Part shown: positions 57,513-64,000 of the stretch, in pieces
How positions within the stretch are numbered: position 1 is the stretch's first letter
How the letters are laid out: each line of letters starts with the position of its first letter
Assembly (NCBI GenBank): GCA_030730025.1
Contig: JANQWC010000026.1
Coordinates: 71,078-135,077 of the forward strand
From: Crocinitomicaceae bacterium
GTDB taxonomy: Bacteria > Bacteroidota > Bacteroidia > Flavobacteriales_D > Crocinitomicaceae
Direction: 5' to 3'
DNA length: 64,000 bases
Notes under the pieces: model-generated
The model's input: the letters and a program-made list of their open reading frames with translations, nothing else
The model's database searches: none
Told to the model about the DNA's origin: nothing
Position numbers and translations under genes: made by a program

Positions 57513-58754
57513 ATGAAGGCCTACCAACCCATTTGCGAAGTATTATCAAACGGTACCCGCTTGGTTTACCTCAAAGTACCAAGTCAAGTAGCCCATTTGG
57601 GCTTTTTCTTTGCTGCGGGCTCGCGCCACGAAGCTGCCAATCAAATTGGTTTGGCACATTTTCTCGAGCATTGTTTGTTCAAAGGAACACACAAACGCAA
57701 GGCTTTGCATATTTTGTCGCGCATAGATTCAGTTGGTGGAGAGCTCAACGCCTATACTGCCAAAGAAGAAATGTGCTTGTATGCCTCTTTTTCCAAAGAA
57801 CATACCCAACGCGCCATCGATCTGCTCGCAGACATCTCCATTCACTCAACATTTCCGCAAAAAGAAATCGAAAAGGAAAAGGAAGTGATTCTCGACGAAA
57901 TCAACTCTTATCTAGACTCTCCGAGCGACAAAATTTTTGACGACTACGACGCCAAACTTTTTGCAGGGCATCCCTTGGGGCAAAACATCCTCGGCACCAA
58001 AGAAAGTGTGTCTGGTTTTACCCAACAAGACCTGCAAGCCTACGTTGAGCAATATTTCACCGCAGACAATTTGGTGGTGTCTTTTGTGGGCAATATGCCG
58101 CTGTCAAGACTCAAAGCGTCTTTAGAAACCGCACTCGCCGCTATGCCCAAAACAGCAGCGCGCCCAGCCCCGCATCCGTTTAACAGCACGGCACCCTTCA
58201 ACGAAATTGTGCAGGAAGCCAACTACCAAGCACACGCCGTTTTAGGCGGCTTGGCCCCGAGTTACCATCAAGATGAGCGCATTGCGATGTCTTTATTGAT
58301 CAATATCCTCGGAGGCCCCGCACTCAACTCTCGCCTCAATTTATCGGTCCGAGAGCGCTACGGCTACGCCTATTCGATAGAAGCCAATTACCATACTTTT
58401 GCCGATACCGGCTATTGGCAAATCTATTTTGGTTCTGAGTCCAAAAACATCAACAAAACGTTGGCTTTGATAGACAAAGAACTCGAAAAATTAAGGGAAA
58501 AACCACTTTCCGTGAGTCAGCTCATGCAAGCCAAAAGACAATTCAAGGGCCACTTAGCTTTGGGTATGGATGTCAATTCAGGTCTTATGCAAGGGCTCGG
58601 CAAGAGCATGCTCGCTTTTGGTCAGATCGATACCATTGCCGAGATGCACCAGGCCATAGACAAAATCACCGCCGAAGAAATCCAAGTGCTCGCGCAGCAA
58701 TACCTCAGAAAAGAACAGCTGTCTTCGCTCATTTTTGACGTCGAAAAGGAATAA
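57513..58754 (+). CDS. M16 family zinc peptidase
   Basis: A 413-residue protease of the pitrilysin/processing-peptidase family. The inverted zinc motif HxxEH is HFLEH (His49, Glu52, His53) and the third ligand lies in EVILDEINSY. A second, inactive M16 domain follows, with the RYGYAYSIEANY segment. Single-chain bacterial PqqL/YmxG-like enzymes of this size act as dimers on peptides. No signal peptide, so cytoplasmic. It starts right after pdxH. Confidence 0.92.
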   Translation: MKAYQPICEVLSNGTRLVYLKVPSQVAHLGFFFAAGSRHEAANQIGLAHFLEHCLFKGTHKRKALHILSRIDSVGGELNAYTAKEEMCLYASFSKEHTQRAIDLLADISIHSTFPQKEIEKEKEVILDEINSYLDSPSDKIFDDYDAKLFAGHPLGQNILGTKESVSGFTQQDLQAYVEQYFTADNLVVSFVGNMPLSRLKASLETALAAMPKTAARPAPHPFNSTAPFNEIVQEANYQAHAVLGGLAPSYHQDERIAMSLLINILGGPALNSRLNLSVRERYGYAYSIEANYHTFADTGYWQIYFGSESKNINKTLALIDKELEKLREKPLSVSQLMQAKRQFKGHLALGMDVNSGLMQGLGKSMLAFGQIDTIAEMHQAIDKITAEEIQVLAQQYLRKEQLSSLIFDVEKE

Positions 58755-58793
58755 GTCGAAAAGAAAAAATGTAGTTTCTCTAGCAATCGAGAC

Positions 58794-59453
58794 TTAACGC
58801 CCCCCAAATATTTTGCTACCAACCCGAACCATTGTGCTGCCATTTTCGATGGCGATCAGGTAGTCACCGCTCATGCCCATTGAAATTTCTTTGAAGCAAA
58901 GCTGTCCTTGGAAATAGTCGTTGCGCAGCTGCTCAAAAATTTGTTTTAATGTTCTGAACTCGGTGGCCACTTGCTTTTGGTCTGAGGTATTGCTCGCCAT
59001 CCCCATGACGCCGCAAATTTGAATCGATTTGAGTTGTTTGAACGCGTCGGAAGCTAAGATGTCTTGAGCTTCATGTAGGTCTAAGCCAAATTTGGTCTCT
59101 TCCTGTGCAATGTAAAATTGAAGCAAGACATCTTGTACGCGCCTTGCTTTACGGGCTTGTTTGTCGATTTCTTGCAGTAATTTGAGGCTGTCTACACCGT
59201 GGATCAGGTGCACAAAACCCGCCATATACTTGACTTTGTTGGTCTGTAAATGACCAATGAGGTGCCAGTGGATGTCTGTTGGGAGCTGCTGCGCTTTTTC
59301 GACCATTTCCTGCACTTTGTTTTCTCCAAAATGTCGCTGACCAGCGTCGTAAGCAGCCTGAAGATCGGCAAGTGGTTTGGTTTTAGAAACCGCAATGAGG
59401 GTAACGTGTGCAGGGATTTCGGCCTTCACTAACTGAAGTTGCTTTTGGATCAT
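58794..59453 (-). CDS. YggS family PLP homeostasis protein
   Basis: A 219-residue PLP-binding TIM-barrel protein (PLPBP/YggS) that maintains free PLP levels and shows no known catalysis. PLP-lysine region LIAVSKTKPLADL, HFGENKVQEM, WHLIGHLQTNKVK and the C-terminal LSMGMSGDY-type motif (here ISMGMSGDYLIAI) are diagnostic. It overlaps the DUF1015 gene by 4 bases. pdxH, a PLP-forming enzyme, is close by on the other strand. Confidence 0.94.
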   Translation of the reverse strand: MIQKQLQLVKAEIPAHVTLIAVSKTKPLADLQAAYDAGQRHFGENKVQEMVEKAQQLPTDIHWHLIGHLQTNKVKYMAGFVHLIHGVDSLKLLQEIDKQARKARRVQDVLLQFYIAQEETKFGLDLHEAQDILASDAFKQLKSIQICGVMGMASNTSDQKQVATEFRTLKQIFEQLRNDYFQGQLCFKEISMGMSGDYLIAIENGSTMVRVGSKIFGGR

Positions 59454-60685
59454 GCTTCTAGCGAATAAATAGTGAGCCCACTTCTTAGCTTGGGTTCAAC
59501 CCAGGTAGATTTTGGCGGCATATTCAGGCCCGCATCGGCCACTTTTTTCACATCGTCAATACTTGCAGGGTGTAATAAAAAAGCCACCTCAAACTTCTTT
59601 GAATCTATGGCTTCAATCATTTTTTGGATGGGTTCATTGCCCGGAACAAACTCGACCTGATCGGTGGTTTTGAGGTCAATAATGCCAAAAATAGGTTTGA
59701 GAATGAGGTCTGAAAGAATAAAGGAGTCCAAAGTTTCTATCGGGTCTTGGTCGTTGATGAAATGCAGGTTGGGTCTGAATTTAAGCCAAGTTTTGTCCAT
59801 ATAGATATGGATGTCGTGTTTTTGAGCGGGTAATTGGGCACCGGGTAGTGTTTCGATCTCGCCTTCGTTTGCTAAAATAGCGATGAGACCTTTTAAATCT
59901 AGGCCATTTGTAGATTTGAGCAAGCGGTGAAAAGCCGCAATTTGTACTTCGCGTTCGTCAACTAAATAACCCAAAAAATAATCGGCAGCTGCCGGATACG
60001 TATTTCCTTTGTCGCGCAATTGTTGCGTGTAGCGTGCTGATGATGCGCAGCGGTGGTGTCCGTCGGCAATATAAAGCGCAGGAATATTTTCAAAAGCCTC
60101 GCAAATTTGCGCTGAGTCTGTTGGGCTCAAAAGCCAAACCTCATGTGTGATGCGATCGGTTGTGGTGAATTCGTATTCTGCTCTGGTTTCTAAATATAGA
60201 TTGAGCAGTTTTTGAATGGGCGCTTGCCCTTCATAGGTGAGCAAAACGGGCTCGGCATTGAAGCCTACCGTGTGCAGGTAGTTTGTGAAGACATCTTCTC
60301 TGGCAGTGAGTGTTTGTTCGTGAATTTTAATACTGCCATTGAGGTAGTCGTCTACACTGACGCCAGCAAAAAAACCAGATACCACCATGCCGTCTCTGGA
60401 TTGTCTATAGATATAAAGCTGTGCTTGTTGATCTGTGGTGAGGATGCCCGCAGCGATAAAGTCATTGAATTTTTGCTTGACTTGCAAAAAGCGTTCAGTT
60501 GAATTGGGCTTGGTTTTGAATTGGGCGCCAAATTCAGGATTGATGATGTGCAAGAAGGTAAAAGGGTTGTCTTCTAGTTTGGCTTTGAGTACATTTTTTT
60601 TATAAGAATAATAGGGCCGAGTAGCCACTAAATGTACCTTGCTGCGAACCGGACGAATTCCTTTAAATGCCCTTATTTGCGCCAT
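59450..60685 (-). CDS. DUF1015 family protein
   Basis: A 411-residue cytoplasmic protein of DUF1015, a family of unknown function often annotated as an HTH-containing or SerA-linked protein. Family features: IRAFKGIRPV at the start, FLHIINPEFG, LYIYRQSRDGMVVSGFFAGVS, and YIADGHHRCASSARY, a strongly conserved segment with a DGHHR core. A PLP- or nucleotide-related role has been guessed elsewhere. It lies 5 bases after the TonB-dependent receptor gene and overlaps the YggS gene. Confidence 0.9.
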   Translation of the reverse strand: MAQIRAFKGIRPVRSKVHLVATRPYYSYKKNVLKAKLEDNPFTFLHIINPEFGAQFKTKPNSTERFLQVKQKFNDFIAAGILTTDQQAQLYIYRQSRDGMVVSGFFAGVSVDDYLNGSIKIHEQTLTAREDVFTNYLHTVGFNAEPVLLTYEGQAPIQKLLNLYLETRAEYEFTTTDRITHEVWLLSPTDSAQICEAFENIPALYIADGHHRCASSARYTQQLRDKGNTYPAAADYFLGYLVDEREVQIAAFHRLLKSTNGLDLKGLIAILANEGEIETLPGAQLPAQKHDIHIYMDKTWLKFRPNLHFINDQDPIETLDSFILSDLILKPIFGIIDLKTTDQVEFVPGNEPIQKMIEAIDSKKFEVAFLLHPASIDDVKKVADAGLNMPPKSTWVEPKLRSGLTIYSLEA

Positions 60686-60690
60686 TTTTT

Positions 60691-63027
60691 TTAGAATTTG
60701 TAGCTGATACCTAAACTAGGTAAAAATGGAAATTGGTAAATGATCTCGTTGGTGACGCGGTTCACGTAAAAAATGTTGTTGCGGTTATACGCGTTGGTGA
60801 CACCGAGCACGATTTCTAAATGCGCTTTGCTTTTGGTCGTGATGCTGTGCTTCACGGTGATGTCAAGACGGTGGTAAGAAGGCAATCTTTGAGAATTGAA
60901 GGTCCCGAGCATAGTGGCTACGTTGTTGGGGTTGTTGGTGACGTAGTCTGTGGTGAGGCCTTCTCCAAAATTTTCGAGTTGATAGTAGCCAGCAGTTGGC
61001 GTGAAAGGCAAACCAGAACCTAAATTCCAACGGATATTGAGTTCGGTTTGTTTCTTTTTACCAAAAGCATAAGAACCTACTAGGTTGATGTTGTGGCGTC
61101 TGTCAAAAACAGGGAAGTAGGTATCAAAACCATCCCAACGGGTGTTGTGCCCGAGCGAGTAAACTGCCCAAATAAAGACGCGGTCTTTGGCGTATTTAAC
61201 GAGTGCATCTACACCATAAGACTGACCAGATTCAATGATGAAGTCTTTTTTGAAGACGTCGTCTATGAACTCAAACTGCGCGATGTCGGTGTAGAGTTTG
61301 TTTTGGTTGATGTTGCTGAGTTGGTCGAAATATTTGTAGTAGGCTTCTATGTTGACATTCCAAAATTTGTTGATGTCGTATTCAAAGCCAGCGATGGCAT
61401 GCCATGCGTACTGAAGGCCATTTTTGATTTCAGAAACTTGCTGAAATTCGTTGATGAATTGATCCTGCACATTAGTAGGGGCAGAGAGCAAGCCATTGAA
61501 TAAATTGACAACGTCTTTGTCAGAAGAAGCCGATGTAAAGTTTTGGGAGAACCTACCGCCCGAGAATTTGAAGCGCAGGTTATCTGTGGCGTTGTATTTT
61601 GTGCCAATTCGCGGCTCGATGGAAACGGTGTTGAGCGATGCGTATAATTGCATGCGCATGCCGCCTTGATAAACCCAACGTGGCGTTACCAAGCGGTAAT
61701 TGACGTAAGAGCCAATTTCGGTGGTGAAGTTACTCGCTTCAATTTTGCGTTCGAGTTCGTTGAAGGTAATGAATTGGGTATTGAAACCACTTAAATTGAA
61801 TCCGTAGTTGAGTTCGCTTTCATTCTTTTGAAAGAAGGTGAAATCGAAGCCGAGGTCGAAACCACCAATTTTAGAGTAACGGGGTTCTTGACCTGTTTCT
61901 AAAAAGGTTGTTTCGTAATTGCTGCCATTGACGTGGCCGCGAATAAAGATGGGCGAACTACTCGGAACGAGGGTAAAATTGAGGCCACCACCAGCAGCAT
62001 TCCAATTGAGGTCTGCAACGCTGTAGTTGACGGAGTCCTTGTTAGAGAAACCAAAAACACTCACTTTGGAGCCGCCTTCGCCGTTGAAGGTCATTTTGCC
62101 ATATAGGTCGGTGAAGTTAAATGGCAATCCGTTGCCGTCGTTTACGGTTGGATACAAAGATTTACTGGTGTAGTCTAGCAGCGAGTGCTTGGCGGTAAAC
62201 ATATAAGACCCCGCAGCGAGCCCGTCTTTGTCTTTGTGACCAATAGGACCTTCCAAAACGGCTTTACTCATAAATGGAGAAGCTGAAATTTTGCCTGCAA
62301 ATTTGCTGCGGTTGCCATCGCGATACGTGATGTCCATGATGGAAGAGATGCGGCCGCCATATTTGGATTCAAAACCGCCAGTGTAAATGTCGACAGACTT
62401 AACAAGTTCGGTCTCGAAAATCGAATAAAAACCAATAGAGTGGAAAGGGTTGTAGATGGTCATGCCATCGAGTAAGGTCTTGTTTTGGATAGGTGTGCCA
62501 CCGCGCACATATAACTGACCACCTTGGTCGCCCGTCGTGACCACACCAGGCGTAACGCTCAAAGCACCCACAATATCGCTTTCTGCACCATACATCGGGA
62601 TGCGTTCAACGGCTTGTTTGTCCATTTTGATTTCGGACATGCCAATTTGCTGCTTTTTGGCTTTTGTTTCATTACTCACCCTAACATCTTGCATGCTGAG
62701 TGTATTGGGGTTCAAGTTCCAAGAGCCGATGTCGTATATTTTTTTAGCGGCCGTCATGTCTATGTTGAGATAACTGCGCTCAAATTTACCTTTCTCAATT
62801 TTGAGAATATAAGAACCCATCGGGAGTTTCGGCACCGAAAAGAAACCAGAAATATTCGAATATCCAACCGCGATAGGGGTGCTATCTTGCTTGAGTACTT
62901 TTACGCGTTCATCAGAAATGGGCTCTCCGTTGGAGGCGTCGTGCAAGAAACCGCGGATAACGTAATCTTGTGCAGCAAGGCTGTTGCAGATCAGAATCAG
63001 GAGGGGAAGGAGTATTCGTTTGAGCAT
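60691..63027 (-). CDS. TonB-dependent receptor with carboxypeptidase-like N-terminal domain
   Basis: A 778-residue outer-membrane receptor. Signal peptide (about residues 1-19), then a carboxypeptidase-regulatory-like beta domain (VIRGFLHDASNGEPISDERV), a plug domain (residues about 115-240, with VTPGVVTTGDQGGQLYVRGG and SKYGGRISSIMDI) and a barrel ending in YKF with the C-terminal aromatic residue. No SusD partner is adjacent, so it is unlikely to be a SusC glycan importer. Substrate unknown. It heads a minus-strand series with the DUF1015 and YggS genes. Confidence 0.92.
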   Translation of the reverse strand: MLKRILLPLLILICNSLAAQDYVIRGFLHDASNGEPISDERVKVLKQDSTPIAVGYSNISGFFSVPKLPMGSYILKIEKGKFERSYLNIDMTAAKKIYDIGSWNLNPNTLSMQDVRVSNETKAKKQQIGMSEIKMDKQAVERIPMYGAESDIVGALSVTPGVVTTGDQGGQLYVRGGTPIQNKTLLDGMTIYNPFHSIGFYSIFETELVKSVDIYTGGFESKYGGRISSIMDITYRDGNRSKFAGKISASPFMSKAVLEGPIGHKDKDGLAAGSYMFTAKHSLLDYTSKSLYPTVNDGNGLPFNFTDLYGKMTFNGEGGSKVSVFGFSNKDSVNYSVADLNWNAAGGGLNFTLVPSSSPIFIRGHVNGSNYETTFLETGQEPRYSKIGGFDLGFDFTFFQKNESELNYGFNLSGFNTQFITFNELERKIEASNFTTEIGSYVNYRLVTPRWVYQGGMRMQLYASLNTVSIEPRIGTKYNATDNLRFKFSGGRFSQNFTSASSDKDVVNLFNGLLSAPTNVQDQFINEFQQVSEIKNGLQYAWHAIAGFEYDINKFWNVNIEAYYKYFDQLSNINQNKLYTDIAQFEFIDDVFKKDFIIESGQSYGVDALVKYAKDRVFIWAVYSLGHNTRWDGFDTYFPVFDRRHNINLVGSYAFGKKKQTELNIRWNLGSGLPFTPTAGYYQLENFGEGLTTDYVTNNPNNVATMLGTFNSQRLPSYHRLDITVKHSITTKSKAHLEIVLGVTNAYNRNNIFYVNRVTNEIIYQFPFLPSLGISYKF

Positions 63028-63082
63028 GAGTTCAGATAAGAGTTCCCGAAGTTAATGAATTGTTTTGATTTCTCATGACTAC

Positions 63083-64000
63083 TTAATGCGCAATCAGCAC
63101 CTTGTGAAAAGAGGATGGTTCGCCAATTAATTGAAGCAAATAGGTTCCAGTTTTCAAATTTTCGACATCAATTGCATCTTGCCCTTCGTCAATAGTACCG
63201 GATAAAACGATTCGCCCTTCTAGATTGTGTAAATAATACGGAATGTTACTTTGAATCAGACCTTGAATGTGTAGCATTTTTTGGGCTGGATTCGGAAATA
63301 CAGACCAATCAGTAGTATTTTCTTCAAGACCAACAATGTTGTTGCTGTACGCACAGCCGTAGTCATACGTGACCAATAAGTTGTATGCGCCTGAGAAATT
63401 AGGATCGATAATAAGACTGTCATTGGTGGCGCCCGCCACGGGTTGGTTGTTGAGGTACCACTGATAAGAATTTGCTTGGGTTGTTGTGCTGAGTAAGTTG
63501 CCGTTTTGAGTAATCACGACAGTATTTTGAACGAAGGCAGGACAGGTGGTAGCCAGAACGATGCCTGGAACAGGGTAATTCATGAACGCTTCATAACCAA
63601 CACAGGAGCTATTCAAAAAATAAGACAACCAAGAATAAATTTGCTGATACATCAAGCTCTGTTGCTCGGCTCTGGTGAGGCTAATACCCGTTGAGGTGGT
63701 GCTTTCTCCGAAGTCGCAATTGAAATTGGCATTGGCAAAATAGCAATGCCCGCCTCCGATCAAGTTTGCAAAACTTTTGCACTCATGTGGGATGGCATCG
63801 TAAATGGGGATGTGGTGCTGTGCAGGTGGTGTCACGCCGTCATTGCTGCCCGATAAGATGAGTGAAGGAATTTGGAGGTTGGCCGCCGCTGCAATTGCAC
63901 TTGGGTTGGTTTCTGCCGGCGCAAGGCCAACGTAACAGTCAAAAATAGTGCCCTGACTCGCCGCTAAAACCGCCGCGCCACCGCCCATTGAGTGCCCCAT
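63083..64000 (-). CDS. T9SS-sorted alpha/beta hydrolase, cutinase/PETase-like (partial)
   Basis: The last 305 residues of a gene that continues beyond the right edge. It starts inside the nucleophile elbow GHSMGGG (Ser4 of the visible part); the probable acid is Asp54 in SGSNDGVTPP and the His is His85 in GGGHCYFAN. A PIYDA segment lies between. About residues 160-235 form an Ig-like domain (YQWYLNNQPVAG), and the C-terminus (VFPNPAQKMLHI to YLLQLIG and KVLIAH) is a type A T9SS sorting domain. The enzyme is therefore probably exported to the surface or medium. Polyester or lipid ester substrates are inference. Confidence 0.85.
   Translation of the reverse strand: MGHSMGGGAAVLAASQGTIFDCYVGLAPAETNPSAIAAAANLQIPSLILSGSNDGVTPPAQHHIPIYDAIPHECKSFANLIGGGHCYFANANFNCDFGESTTSTGISLTRAEQQSLMYQQIYSWLSYFLNSSCVGYEAFMNYPVPGIVLATTCPAFVQNTVVITQNGNLLSTTTQANSYQWYLNNQPVAGATNDSLIIDPNFSGAYNLLVTYDYGCAYSNNIVGLEENTTDWSVFPNPAQKMLHIQGLIQSNIPYYLHNLEGRIVLSGTIDEGQDAIDVENLKTGTYLLQLIGEPSSFHKVLIAH

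Noticed and set aside
62524..63039. 171-residue plus-strand open frame at the start of the TonB-dependent receptor gene
   Set aside because: Mirrors signal-peptide and plug codons of the receptor; no family features.

Overview
This window is chromosomal DNA of a free-living member of the Bacteroidota, most likely a flavobacterium-like marine or freshwater lineage. The evidence is a mraZ-to-ftsZ division cluster without murF or ddl, a short RpoD of the Bacteroidota type, promoters of the form TTTG-N17-23-TAnnTTTG, DUF4494, DUF1573 and DUF4249-like proteins, a TonB-dependent receptor with a carboxypeptidase-like N-terminal domain, and a C-terminal type IX secretion (T9SS) sorting domain. Gene density is very high. 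I see no insertion sequence, prophage, CRISPR array or rRNA, and there is one tRNA gene.

Layout. The left edge holds the first codons of rplU and an EamA permease, both on the minus strand. From 1311 to 18937 runs one long plus-strand block: mraZ, rsmH, an ftsL-like gene, ftsI, murE, mraY, murD, ftsW, murG, murC, ftsQ, ftsA and ftsZ. It continues almost without gaps into a yqeY-type gene and three methionine-salvage genes (mtnB, mtnD, mtnC). From 18999 to 28654 most genes are on the minus strand: a DUF1573 protein, corA, feoA-feoB with a small Cys-containing membrane ORF, aspartate kinase, gpsA, a CvfB-like protein, an unknown secreted protein and rpe. From 28787 to 38014 come a rhomboid, an aminotransferase, a large exonuclease-polymerase DnaE, Nif3 with its zinc-ribbon partner, and an outer-membrane beta-barrel protein.

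The most coherent accessory unit is 38275-43795 (minus strand). It is a tightly overlapping seven-gene operon: an ECF sigma factor, phytoene desaturase, phytoene synthase, IPP isomerase, a pterin synthase, DNA photolyase and a Bcp peroxiredoxin. It reads as one light or photo-oxidative stress programme combining pigment, DNA repair and peroxide removal. Several TTGTTTA/TAAACAA palindromes lie over its promoter. A 5'-truncated yceI remnant sits at its far end.

The right third (43911-64000) holds threonine dehydrogenase, the two tyrosine-catabolism dioxygenases hppD and hmgA, tRNA-His, rpoD, priA, two FKBP isomerases, cytidine deaminase, pdxH, an M16 protease, YggS and DUF1015 proteins, and a TonB-dependent receptor. 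The window ends inside a T9SS-exported alpha/beta hydrolase whose catalytic residues are spaced as in cutinase/PETase polyesterases. Very short or absent leaders behind TAnnTTTG elements (eamA, feoA, gpsA, the beta-barrel gene) and convergent genes sharing a 4-nt stop overlap are recurring features.
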